Assembly: GCF_902506375.1 (NCBI RefSeq)
Contig: NZ_LR733284.1
Location: 225,508 to 289,507 of the forward strand
Length of the DNA: 64,000 nucleotides
Origin: Microbacterium sp. 8M
GTDB lineage: Bacteria > Actinomycetota > Actinomycetes > Actinomycetales > Microbacteriaceae
Reading direction: 5' to 3'
Shown: one piece after another, positions 28,561-37,066 of the stretch
How the letters are laid out: each line of letters opens with the position of its first letter
Position numbering within the stretch: the first letter of the stretch is position 1
Notes under the pieces: generated by a model
What the model was told of the DNA's origin: nothing
What the model saw: the letters and a program-made list of their open reading frames with translations, nothing else
The model's database searches: none
Position numbers and translations under genes: made by a program

Positions 28561-28592
28561 GGGGCCCGGATCTTCCTGATCCGGGCCCCTTT
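28561..28592 (+). terminator. Rho-independent terminator after clpB
   Basis: 12-bp perfect stem GGGGCCCGGATC (28561-28572) with GATCCGGGCCCC (28578-28589), then TTT. Confidence 0.88.
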
Positions 28593-28622
28593 CCTGTGTC
28601 TCCAGGCGCTGATGCACGTCAT

Positions 28623-28701
28623 CAGGATATCCGCATTGCGGAAACCACGATCCGAGATTCGGAAAAAGTTCTTGACTCCTGCGGGAGTGCCGCCGTAGCC
28701 T
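28623..28701 (+). promoter_or_regulatory. Promoter region with paired 15-bp operators (purine permease operon)
   Basis: Sites ATCCG-N5-CGGAA at 28629-28643 and 28650-28664, 21 bp apart, with perfect arms except the first base. A CAGGAT -10 candidate (28623-28628) abuts site 1 as at other members. A better-looking promoter, TTGACT (28672-28677), 18-bp spacer, TAGCCT (28696-28701), lies just downstream. The rest of the 371-bp gap between clpB and this gene holds the repeat, terminator and a 150-nt leader with no gene seen. Confidence 0.78.
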
Positions 28702-28858
28702 GAGGAAGTCTCCAGAGCCGGAGACGCACCTGGACCAACAGCAGTCCGTCCCGTACGTCGCGACGGACGGAGCGCCCGCACCGTATCGCCGCACTGGCGC
28801 TGCATGCCGGCCGGCGCTCGGCTCACCCGGTGCTCTGCCCCACGACGAAGAGGTCGAA

Positions 28859-30319
28859 TTGACTACCAAGCAGAAGAAGGAGGTCGCCCGTCCCGAGGAC
28901 GAGCGGCTGTCGATCGGCGCGACCATCGGCTACGGAATCCAGCACGTGCTCACGATGTACGGCGGCATCATCGCGCCGCCGCTCATCATCGGGCAGATCG
29001 CGGGCCTCGAGCCGGGCGACATCGGCGTGCTCATCGCCGCCTGCCTGTTCATGGGCGGTCTGGCCACCATCCTGCAGACCGTGGGCATCCCGTTCTTCGG
29101 ATCCCAGCTCCCGCTCGTGCAGGGCGTCTCGTTCGCCGGAGTCGCCACCATGGGTGCGATCGTCACGAACGGCGGCGGACTGCCGGCCGTGTTCGGATCC
29201 GTGATCGCCGCCTCGGTCATCGGCCTGCTCATCGCCCCGGTGTTCGCGACCATCATCCGCTTCTTCCCGCCGGTCGTGACGGGCACCGTGATCACCACGA
29301 TCGGCCTCAGCCTGCTGCCGGTCGCGGCCGGCTGGATCTACGGCCCCGGCGCGAAGCCGGAGAACGGCGCGCTGCCGGAGAACCTCATGCTCGCCGGCAT
29401 CACCCTGGTGATCGTGCTCATCCTCAGCAAGATCCCGGTGGGGGCGATCTCCCGTCTTGCGATCCTGCTCGCGATCGTGCTCGGCACCATCGTCGCGGTC
29501 ATCCTCGGGAAGGCGGACTTCAGCAAGGTCGGCGAGGGGCCGATCTTCGCCCTTCCGCAGGTCTTCGGCTTCGGCCTGCCGACCTTCAACATCGCCGCCA
29601 TCATCTCGATGCTCATCGTCATCCTGGTGACGCTCACCGAGACCACGGCCGACATCCTCGCCGTGAGCGAGATCGTCGGCACGAAGGTCGACTCCAAGCG
29701 CATCGCCGCGGGCCTGCGGGCCGACATGCTCTCCAGCGCCGTGTCGCCGGTCTTCGGCACCTTCACGCAGTCCGCGTTCGCGCAGAACGTCGGCCTGGTC
29801 GCGATCACCGGCGTGAAGAGCCGCTTCGTGGTGACCGCCGGTGGTGGCGTTCTCGTCATCCTGGGCCTGCTGCCCGTGCTCGGGCGGGTCGTGGGAGCCA
29901 TCCCGCAGCCCGTGCTCGGCGGGGCCGGCCTCGTCCTGTTCGGATCGGTCGCCGCGTCGGGCATCCGCACCCTCGCGCGCGTCGAGTACAAGGACAACAT
30001 GAACCTCGTGATCGTCGCGACCTCGCTCGCCGTGGGCATGCTCCCGATCGCGAAGCCCGACATCTACCACGCGATGCCGGCCTGGTTCGTGACGATCTTC
30101 CACTCGGGCATCAGCTCGGCGGCGGTCACCGCGATCCTGCTGAACCTGCTGTTCAACCACCTCGGCAGCGTCAAGCGCAAGAACGCGTTCGTGTCCGCGC
30201 CGACGCGCAGCATCCCGGTCGCCTACCTGGACGCGTTCGAGGACGGCGACTCGATCGTGGACGGTAAGATCGTCGACCGCGACGGCAACGAGGTCCCGGT
30301 GGAGCATCCGGCGCACTGA
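28859..30319 (+). CDS. NCS2 family purine/xanthine permease
   Basis: 486 residues with about 14 hydrophobic segments, NCS2 (nucleobase:cation symporter-2) family. QHVLTMYGGIIAPPL in TM1, VTLTETTADILAVSEI in the substrate helix and FGTFTQSAFAQNVGLVAITG (NAT-type motif with Gln-Asn) support a purine or urate/xanthine permease. It starts at TTG with AAGAGG 7 nt upstream. The paired operators put it in the purine regulon, and it is cotranscribed with 8-oxoguanine deaminase. Exact substrate is inferred. Confidence 0.93.
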   Translation: MTTKQKKEVARPEDERLSIGATIGYGIQHVLTMYGGIIAPPLIIGQIAGLEPGDIGVLIAACLFMGGLATILQTVGIPFFGSQLPLVQGVSFAGVATMGAIVTNGGGLPAVFGSVIAASVIGLLIAPVFATIIRFFPPVVTGTVITTIGLSLLPVAAGWIYGPGAKPENGALPENLMLAGITLVIVLILSKIPVGAISRLAILLAIVLGTIVAVILGKADFSKVGEGPIFALPQVFGFGLPTFNIAAIISMLIVILVTLTETTADILAVSEIVGTKVDSKRIAAGLRADMLSSAVSPVFGTFTQSAFAQNVGLVAITGVKSRFVVTAGGGVLVILGLLPVLGRVVGAIPQPVLGGAGLVLFGSVAASGIRTLARVEYKDNMNLVIVATSLAVGMLPIAKPDIYHAMPAWFVTIFHSGISSAAVTAILLNLLFNHLGSVKRKNAFVSAPTRSIPVAYLDAFEDGDSIVDGKIVDRDGNEVPVEHPAH

Positions 30320-30328
30320 CACCGCCCA

Positions 30329-30386
30329 CCCCGCGGGGGCAACCTGGATCAGCAGACAGGTCAACACTGAGCTGGCCCCCGCGGGG
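30329..30386 (+). other. Intercistronic hairpin between NCS2 permease and deaminase
   Basis: Perfect 12-bp arms CCCCGCGGGGGC (30329-30340) and GCCCCCGCGGGG (30375-30386) with a 34-nt loop, no T-run. Could stabilise or attenuate the upstream message; no small gene is seen in the gap. Confidence 0.7.
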
Positions 30387-30425
30387 CCACCCGGCTCCGC
30401 TCATCCCGTTGAAGGAGCCGCACCG

Positions 30426-31793
30426 ATGTCCGAACCCACCCGCACCCTCTGGCTGAAGAACCCGCTGGGGATCCACACCGGCGACAGCGCCGACGCCCGG
30501 GGCGGCCTCGTCGTCTCGGGGTCGCGCATCCTCGAGGCCGTGCCCGCCGGAGGCACTCCCTCGGCGCCCGTCGACGAGACCGTCGACGCGTCGCGGCACG
30601 TGATCATCCCGGGTCTCATCAACACGCACCACCACTTCTATCAGACCCTCACCCGGGCCTGGACGCCCGTGGTCAGCGCCGAACTGTTCCCCTGGCTGAA
30701 GGGTCTGTACGGGGTCTGGGCGGGGCTCACCCCGCGCGACCTCGAGCTCGCGACCACCGCCGCGCTCGCCGAGCTGCTGCTGAGCGGCTGCACCACGGCG
30801 GCCGACCACCACTACCTCTTCCCCGACGGGCTCGAGGACGGCATCGACGTGCAGGTCGAGGTCGTGAAGCGCCTCGGGATGCGGGCGACGCTGACGCGCG
30901 GATCCATGTCGCTGGGTGAGGAGGACGGCGGGCTGCCGCCGCAGAGCACCGTGCAGGACGCGGACGTCATCCTCGCCGACAGCGAGCGGCTGGTGGGCGC
31001 GTATCACGAGCGCGGCGACGGCGCCTTCGTGCAGATCGGGCTCGCACCGTGCTCGCCCTTCTCCGTCACCACCGGAGTGATGCGCGACACCGCCGCGCTC
31101 GCCGAGCGCCTCGACGTGCGGATGCACACCCACCTCGCGGAGACCATCGACGAGGAGGACTTCTGCCGGGAGCGGTTCGGGCTGCGCACGGTGGACTACC
31201 TCGACAGCGTCGGCTGGCTGGGAGGGCGCACCTGGCTCGCGCACGGGATCCACTTCGACGACGCCGAGATCGCGCGGCTCGGTGCGGCCGGCACCGCCGT
31301 CTCGCACTGCGCCACCTCGAACATGCGCCTGGCTTCCGGCATCGCGCGGGCCGTCGAGCTCGAGGCCGCCGGCGTCCCGGTCGGGCTGGGCGTGGACGGA
31401 TCCGCGTCGAACGACGGCTCCAACATGATGATGGAGGTGCGCCAGGCGCTGTACCTGCAGCGGCTCCGCTACGGCGCCGCGGCGGTCACCCCGGAGCGGG
31501 CGCTGGACTGGGCGACGCAGGGGTCGGCGCGTGCCCTGGGCCGCAGCGACATCGGCGTGCTCGCCCCGGGCAAGCAGGCGGACCTCGCCATGTTCACGCT
31601 CGACGAGCTGCGGTTCTCCGGCAGCCACGACCCGGTGGCCGCGCTGCTGCTGTGCGGCGCCGACCGCGCCGACCGGGTCATGGTGGGCGGCGTCTGGCGC
31701 GTGCTCGACGGGCAGATCGTGGGACTGGACGTGCCGCAGCTCATCGCCGAGCACAGCGCGGCCGCGCGGCGCCTGCTCGCCCGGCACGCCTGA
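30426..31793 (+). CDS. 8-oxoguanine deaminase
   Basis: 455 residues of the amidohydrolase superfamily, closest in motif pattern to bacterial 8-oxoguanine deaminases. It would convert 8-oxoguanine to urate, feeding the urate operon directly. Metal motifs are NTHHHFYQTL (about 66), HTHLAETIDEE, HGIHFDDAE and GVDGSASND. GAAGGAG precedes the ATG. 106 bp after the permease. Related deaminases (guanine, N-isopropylammelide, S-adenosylhomocysteine) are alternatives, but the regulon context favours this one. Confidence 0.88.
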   Translation: MSEPTRTLWLKNPLGIHTGDSADARGGLVVSGSRILEAVPAGGTPSAPVDETVDASRHVIIPGLINTHHHFYQTLTRAWTPVVSAELFPWLKGLYGVWAGLTPRDLELATTAALAELLLSGCTTAADHHYLFPDGLEDGIDVQVEVVKRLGMRATLTRGSMSLGEEDGGLPPQSTVQDADVILADSERLVGAYHERGDGAFVQIGLAPCSPFSVTTGVMRDTAALAERLDVRMHTHLAETIDEEDFCRERFGLRTVDYLDSVGWLGGRTWLAHGIHFDDAEIARLGAAGTAVSHCATSNMRLASGIARAVELEAAGVPVGLGVDGSASNDGSNMMMEVRQALYLQRLRYGAAAVTPERALDWATQGSARALGRSDIGVLAPGKQADLAMFTLDELRFSGSHDPVAALLLCGADRADRVMVGGVWRVLDGQIVGLDVPQLIAEHSAAARRLLARHA

Positions 31794-31810
31794 CCGGTGT
31801 TGCCGAGGAG

Positions 31811-31892
31811 GCGTCCTTCGTCTCATCGCTGCGCTCCTCGCTCAGGAGCCGGTGCGCGCGGGTTCCTGAGCGAGCGCAGCGAGACGAAGCAC
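31811..31892. repeat. REP-A inverted pair between convergent genes
   Basis: GCGTCCTTCGTCTC facing TCCTGAGCGAGCGCAGCGA and GACGAAGCACG. Lies between the deaminase stop and the convergent hydrolase stop, so it may act as a bidirectional terminator. Confidence 0.85.
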
Positions 31893-31906
31893 GTGGGTTG
31901 CCCGGC

Positions 31907-32965
31907 TCAGCGCGCCAGGCGGGCCGCGATCCAGGCGGCGGTGTGCCGCGGGGCGTGCCGGGCGCGCATCGTCCCGGAGTGGTGCGACGGCCACCAGCGG
32001 GCCGTCAGGTCGACCCCGGCCTGCCGATAGGCCCGCAGCAGCCGGGCGGTGAGGGGCGCGGGCGCGACCTCGTCGAACCACCCGGCGTCGATGCGCACAG
32101 GGACTCGGAACCCCGTCAGGGCGGCGACGTCGTTCTCCCGGAACGACGCGTACAGGCGCGCGAACAGCGCCCTGCCCTCAGGTCCGCCGATGCGGCCGGG
32201 CGCGATGCCGCCCCAGGAACCGGCGGCCGCCAGTTCGCTGAGGCAGAGGCGGTCCAGGTCGTCCCATCGTTCCCGCGCGGCGGGATCGAGGCCGTCGCCG
32301 TCGATCAGCGCCCCGAGGATCGGATCCGCCGTGGCCGCGCCGCGCAGCATGAGTCCGATGAGCGCCGAGACCACTCCCGAGCCCGGCGCGGTGCCGGGGA
32401 GTGCGAGCGAGGTGCGGATGCTGAGATCCATCCGGGTGACGGGAGTCACGGCCGCCACGCCGCGCAGGCGGCTGCGCTCGTCGGGTTCGGCAGATGTGCC
32501 GGCGAACAGCGCGGCGACGGCGCCCTCGGAATGACCGGCGGCGACCCAGTCGTCGCCGAGCCGGTCGTCGAGGGTGCGGCGGGCGCGCATCATCGCGCGT
32601 AGGGATCCGGCCAGCGGAGCCCCCAGGAGGTAGGGATGCACTCCGCCGCTGCCGATCCCGGGGTAGTCCGGCCGCATCACGGCGATGCCGCGCCGCAGCA
32701 GCAGGTCGCACAGGGCATCGCCCTGCGACATGCGCCGCCACTCCGGGTGCCCCGGATGGCCGAGGCTCGGGGCGGAGCGCCGCGAGCCTCCCGTCGTCAT
32801 GTGCCCGAGCACCACGATCGGATGGCCGCCGAGCGGTGCCTCCGCGAGGGGGAGATGCAGGATCCCCGTCTCCGGTCCGTCCTCGCCCGGGAAGCGCACG
32901 ATGCGCGTGGATCCGTGACGGATACCGGATCCGCTGGCCGGGCCGTACGCCGTCGCGTCGCTCAC
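31907..32965 (-). CDS. Alpha/beta hydrolase (lipase-like)
   Basis: 352 residues. The nucleophile elbow is GHSEGAVAAL (Ser), with GHMTTGGS as probable oxyanion loop and PSHHSGTMRARH near the C-terminus supplying the His. Resembles the secretory-lipase/prolyl-peptidase-like group but no signal peptide is evident. GTG start overlaps the M28 peptidase stop by 4 bp (GTGA), so the two are coupled in one operon. Substrate unknown. Confidence 0.8.
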   Translation of the reverse strand: MSDATAYGPASGSGIRHGSTRIVRFPGEDGPETGILHLPLAEAPLGGHPIVVLGHMTTGGSRRSAPSLGHPGHPEWRRMSQGDALCDLLLRRGIAVMRPDYPGIGSGGVHPYLLGAPLAGSLRAMMRARRTLDDRLGDDWVAAGHSEGAVAALFAGTSAEPDERSRLRGVAAVTPVTRMDLSIRTSLALPGTAPGSGVVSALIGLMLRGAATADPILGALIDGDGLDPAARERWDDLDRLCLSELAAAGSWGGIAPGRIGGPEGRALFARLYASFRENDVAALTGFRVPVRIDAGWFDEVAPAPLTARLLRAYRQAGVDLTARWWPSHHSGTMRARHAPRHTAAWIAARLAR

Positions 32966-34398
32966 CAGCGCCCCCGCGGGAGGAGGCGGCGCAGGCCCGC
33001 GGGGAGCGTGCCCAGGAGCGAGCCGCGGTGCCGGTCGGCGTCGTCCACGACGTCGGCGAAGAACCGGGCCACCGGCTCGAGCTGGGCGACGTCGATCCGG
33101 TCGATCGTGTCGGCGTCGTCGTACAGGTAGAGCGGGCCGGAGATCAGGCTCACCGTGGGCACCCCCGAGACGAACGTGAACGAGGCGTCGGTGGGGATGC
33201 CGCCCGCGAAGAACTCCAGCAGCCCCGATCCCAGGATGCTGGTCGCATGCAGCCGGTGGCGGCGGATCAGTCCCGCGATGCGGGCGGTGAACGCCGGGCT
33301 CACGTTGAGGAAGATGCCTCGCGGCTCGGTCTCCCCGGTGCTCTCGAACCCTCCGTCGGCGCCCTCCACGGCGCGCAGCCCGATGTGCTCGATCGTGGCG
33401 TTGAGCACGATCCGCCAGCGTGCGTCCGGCGCGAGCACGTGGCGGCGGGCGAATTCCCGGTGCGCCTGATAGCCGGTGAAGTGGGTGTCGAAGCTCGTGA
33501 AGAGCAGCGTCTTGCGCGGCGGCCGCCCCGCGCGGGACTCGGCCGCGTATTGCTCGGCGAGCGCGATCACCTCGGCGGCGCCCGACGCGTCCTCCACTGC
33601 TCCGTCGCCGACCGAGTCGTGATGCGACTGGATCATGATCGCCTCGTCGCGGGTTCCGCGATCACTGCCCGGCAGCACGCCGATGACGGTGCGCGAGACC
33701 ACCTCCGAGCGCTCGACGCCCAGGGTGATCGTCGCCCGGGGCGAGCGGCGCAGCGCCGCGCGCAGCCGCGCGCCTCCCGCGCGCGTGACCCAGGCGCCGG
33801 GCAGGCGGAACAGCGTGCGCCGGTAGTACTCGTTGTGGTAGCCGAGCGAGTCCGGGTAGTCGCGCAGTACGCCGATGACACCCACGGCACCCGCCGCCGC
33901 GGCGTCGCGCATCGTGCGGGCGAGCGAGGTGACGTAGGGGTTGCGGCTGCGCAGCACGTCGCGGCGCAGCACGCGCCGGCCCGGATCGTGCAGGAACAGC
34001 GTGAGCGGCAGGGTGTGCGCGAGCGTCATGTCGAATGTGAGGTCGAACAGCACGATCGTGCCGCGCACGTCGTGCCGGCGCACCCGGTCGGCGCCGATGT
34101 CGACGACCGGCGCTTCGACGACGTGACGCACCTCCCCGGTCCAATCGTGCGCCGGGAGGGCGGAGTGCAGGATCGGCGAGCAGGGCACCGCGAGGGCGTC
34201 GCCGGCCTCGACGCGGCATTCGGTCGCCCGCCACGCGAACGACGGCACCTCGAGGATCTCGGTCGCAAGGCCCGCGCGGGAGAAGCGCTCCTCGACGTAC
34301 GCGGCTGCCGCGGCTCCCCCGGGGGAGCCGGTGGCGCGCGGGGCGAGCGCGACGAGATCCTCGATCGTGGCCAGGATCTGCGTGGTCGTCAAGCTCAT
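32962..34398 (-). CDS. M28 family metallopeptidase-like protein
   Basis: 478 residues. An inserted PA-like domain (about 80-230) precedes the zinc core: QSHHDSVGDGAVEDASGAAEV (His and Asp ligands), LFTSFDTHFTG in the position of the usual E-E, and a late ISGPLYLYDDADTID segment. No signal peptide or membrane anchor is seen, so cytoplasmic. TACGCT (34405-34410) ends 6 nt before the ATG, so leaderless. Divergent from the Lrp-type regulator 87 bp away. The replaced Glu-Glu pair makes activity uncertain. Confidence 0.78.
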   Translation of the reverse strand: MSLTTTQILATIEDLVALAPRATGSPGGAAAAAYVEERFSRAGLATEILEVPSFAWRATECRVEAGDALAVPCSPILHSALPAHDWTGEVRHVVEAPVVDIGADRVRRHDVRGTIVLFDLTFDMTLAHTLPLTLFLHDPGRRVLRRDVLRSRNPYVTSLARTMRDAAAAGAVGVIGVLRDYPDSLGYHNEYYRRTLFRLPGAWVTRAGGARLRAALRRSPRATITLGVERSEVVSRTVIGVLPGSDRGTRDEAIMIQSHHDSVGDGAVEDASGAAEVIALAEQYAAESRAGRPPRKTLLFTSFDTHFTGYQAHREFARRHVLAPDARWRIVLNATIEHIGLRAVEGADGGFESTGETEPRGIFLNVSPAFTARIAGLIRRHRLHATSILGSGLLEFFAGGIPTDASFTFVSGVPTVSLISGPLYLYDDADTIDRIDVAQLEPVARFFADVVDDADRHRGSLLGTLPAGLRRLLPRGRW

Positions 34399-34485
34399 GA
34401 GGCGAGCGTAGGATTTCGCTCTGATTTCGGCTCCGGATCACGGCGAAACGCCATTCAGCTCGGCATCCTGCGTAGTCTTCGTCAC

Positions 34486-35484
34486 ATGGACGCGACGGAT
34501 CCCCGGCCCCTGGACGAGATCGACCTCGCCGTGGTGCATGCCCTGCAGCTCGACGCGCGGGCGCCCTGGACCCGCATCGCCGCCGCGGTCGGCGTGGACG
34601 CCGCCACGGTGGTGCGGCACTGGAGCGCTCTGAACGACGAGGGCCTGGCCTGGCTCACCGCGTGGCCCACGGCGGAGCGCTGGGCGTCCAGCACCGACCT
34701 CGCCCTCGTGCTGGTGCATCCCGGGATCACCACCGATGCGCAGGCCGCGGCCGTCCGGCGGCCCTGGGTGCTCGGCGTCGACGAGACCTCGGCGGGGCTC
34801 CTGCTGCTCGTCGCCGCCTCCGAGGGGCTGGCGCAGCTGGGGGAGCGGGTGCGCGCCCTCGAGACCGACGCCGCGGTGCTGCGGATGGACGTCGCCGCGA
34901 GCGTGTCCGCGGAGGACTCCACGTGGCGGCTGCCCGTGCTCTCCGCCACGCAGCAGCGCCTCCTCCGTCCCGCGCCCCGCGGCGCCCGTCCGTCCGCGGC
35001 CGACGCGCCCCGGCCGCCCAAGCCGCACATCGTCGCGGAGATCGCCGACGTGCTGGACGAGGATCCTCGCATGCCGTCGGCGGCGCTCGCCGTGCGCCTC
35101 GGCGTGTCCGAGGCGACCGCGCGCCGCGCCGTGGAGCGGGCGACCGCGGCGGGGTTGCTGCGTTTCGGCTGCGACCTGGCGATGCCCGCGGCGGGCTACC
35201 GCCGGGGCGCCGTGCTCTGGGCGCGCTCCACAGACCCCGAGTCGGCCGCAGCGCGCGCGGCGCGGCTGCCCGAAGCGCACCGCGCCGGGGTGGCGGTGGG
35301 CCCGGCGCCCCTGTTCGCATGCGTGCGGGCGCGGTCGCTCACGGCCCTGCCCGCGATCGAGCGGTCCTGGGGGCCGGACGTCGAGATCGTCGACCGCTGG
35401 ACCGTGCTGCGCACGGTCAAGCGCAACGGGCACGAGCTCGACGCGTTCGGCCGGTCGATCGCCCGTATCCCTCCGCGGTGGTGA
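34486..35484 (+). CDS. Lrp/AsnC family regulator with two helix-turn-helix units
   Basis: 332 residues, twice the usual Lrp size. Residues 8-60 (LDEIDLAVVHALQLDARAPW then IAAAVGVDAATVVRHW) and about 185-240 (IVAEIADVLDEDPRMP, LAVRLGVSEATARRAVERA) are two AsnC-type winged helices, each followed by a RAM/effector-like alpha-beta region. Probably controls the divergent peptidase-hydrolase operon or amino-acid metabolism. TAGTCT (34473-34478) ends 7 nt before the ATG, indicating a leaderless mRNA. Confidence 0.85.
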   Translation: MDATDPRPLDEIDLAVVHALQLDARAPWTRIAAAVGVDAATVVRHWSALNDEGLAWLTAWPTAERWASSTDLALVLVHPGITTDAQAAAVRRPWVLGVDETSAGLLLLVAASEGLAQLGERVRALETDAAVLRMDVAASVSAEDSTWRLPVLSATQQRLLRPAPRGARPSAADAPRPPKPHIVAEIADVLDEDPRMPSAALAVRLGVSEATARRAVERATAAGLLRFGCDLAMPAAGYRRGAVLWARSTDPESAAARAARLPEAHRAGVAVGPAPLFACVRARSLTALPAIERSWGPDVEIVDRWTVLRTVKRNGHELDAFGRSIARIPPRW

Positions 35485-35494
35485 CGGGACCCGA

Positions 35495-36832
35495 TCAGGG
35501 CAGGTCGGCGGACGCCCGTGCCGCCTCCGCGCGCAGGCGGCCGTCCAGGCGGTAGCGCGACAGCGGGATCAGGCTGACCAGGCAGAGCGCGGCCGGCACG
35601 ATCGACACCCCGAGCACGATCGCCCACTGCGCGCTGTCGGACTGCACTGTCGTGTCGCCGGTGCCGGGGCGGTAGCCGCCGAGCGTCAGCACGAGCCCGA
35701 GCAGGGCGGGTCCCAGGGCGTAGCCGAGCAGCTCGAACCCCGACCACATCCCCGAGATCATCCCGATCCGGTTGGTGCCACTGCGCCGGGCGTCCTCGGC
35801 GGCGAGGTCGGGGAGCATCGCCAGCGGGAACAGCTGCGCACCCGCGTAGCCGACGCCGACCACCCCGGAGGCGACGAGCAGCGGCACCGCGTCGCCCGCG
35901 CGTGCGGCCACCAGCGCGACCAGGCCGGCTGCCATCGTGACGGTGGCGACCACGAACCCCGACCTCTTGCCGATCCGGGATCCGAGCCGGCTCCATGCGG
36001 GCGTGAGCACGATCGCGGGGGCGACGAAGCACACGAAGCTGTAGGTGGCGACCGATGGATCGTGCACGACGTGCCGCGCCACGTACACGACGCCGCCGAG
36101 CACCATGCCGATCGCGACCGCCTGCAGGACGAAGGCGACGATGAGCGTGCGCGCGTCCGCGTCCCGCAGCACGATCGCGAGCTGGGCGAACAGCCGCCCC
36201 TCGGCCTGCTCGCCACGCGTCAGCGGCACCGAGCGGGTGCCGAACCAGACGCCCGCGGTGCCTACGAGGATGAGCACCGCCATGGCGAGCGCCATGATCC
36301 GGTAGCCGGTCACGCCGCCGAAGGCCTCGACGAGGGCCGGGGCCGCCGCGCCGGAGACCAGGATGGCGAGCGTGAAGACGATCACGCGCCAGCTGATCAT
36401 CCGCGTGCGCTCGGTGTAGTCGTCGGTGATCTCGGCCGACATCGCGAGATACGGCACCTGGAAGAACGCGTAGACCGTGGCCGAGGCGAGGAACGCCACG
36501 AGCACCCACAGTGCGGCCGCGACCGGTGGGGCCGTCGGACCGAAGAACATCGCGGAGAAGGCGAGGGCGAGCAGGATCCCGGCGCGCAGCATGAACGGAC
36601 GCCGGCGGTCGCGCGTGTTGCGGGAGCGGTCGCTGAGCCGGCCGGCGATCGGGTTGAGGAAGAAGTCCCATGCCTTCGGGGCGAAGACGATCATGCCGGC
36701 GATCGCCGCCTGCACGCCGAGGAGGTCTGTGAGGAACGGCATCAGGATGAGGCCCGGCACGGTGCCGTAGGTGCCCGACGAGATGCCGCACAGGGCGTAG
36801 CCGATACGGACGCGGCGGGGGAGCGCGGTCAT
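35495..36832 (-). CDS. MFS transporter, glycoside-pentoside-hexuronide type
   Basis: 445 residues, 12 predicted helices. GTYGTVPGLILMPFLTDLLG, KAWDFFLNPIAGRLSDRSRN (loop 2-3 motif with D..R..) and FFQVPYLAMSAEITDDYTER are typical of the GPH/MFS_2 sugar:cation group. TACGAT (36839-36844) ends 6 nt before the ATG: leaderless. Convergent with the Lrp gene, 10 bp apart. Substrate unknown, perhaps a glycoside. Confidence 0.88.
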   Translation of the reverse strand: MTALPRRVRIGYALCGISSGTYGTVPGLILMPFLTDLLGVQAAIAGMIVFAPKAWDFFLNPIAGRLSDRSRNTRDRRRPFMLRAGILLALAFSAMFFGPTAPPVAAALWVLVAFLASATVYAFFQVPYLAMSAEITDDYTERTRMISWRVIVFTLAILVSGAAAPALVEAFGGVTGYRIMALAMAVLILVGTAGVWFGTRSVPLTRGEQAEGRLFAQLAIVLRDADARTLIVAFVLQAVAIGMVLGGVVYVARHVVHDPSVATYSFVCFVAPAIVLTPAWSRLGSRIGKRSGFVVATVTMAAGLVALVAARAGDAVPLLVASGVVGVGYAGAQLFPLAMLPDLAAEDARRSGTNRIGMISGMWSGFELLGYALGPALLGLVLTLGGYRPGTGDTTVQSDSAQWAIVLGVSIVPAALCLVSLIPLSRYRLDGRLRAEAARASADLP

Positions 36833-36935
36833 GCGCCGATCGTAGGGTCGGTCGGGCGGATCCGCCGATCCGATGGGCGGGATCCGTCATTCCCGTCGGC
36901 GCCGTGCTGCGGATCTGCCTTCGCCGCCTGCCCTC

Positions 36936-37052
36936 CCCGGTTCCTGAGCGCGCGCAGCGTCCCCGGGTTCCTGAGCGAGCGCAGCGTTCCCCGGTTCCTG
37001 AGCGACCGCAGCGTTCCCCGGTTCCTGAGCGAGCGCAGCGAGACGAAGGACG
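36936..37052. repeat. Four tandem REP-A units
   Basis: Four direct copies of a 27-28 bp unit CCGGTTCCTGAGCGAGCGCAGCG; only the last is complete through GAGACGAAGGACGC. Fills most of the gap between the zwf stop and the MFS start. Confidence 0.92.
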
Positions 37053-37066
37053 CCCGCGCGCCCCCG

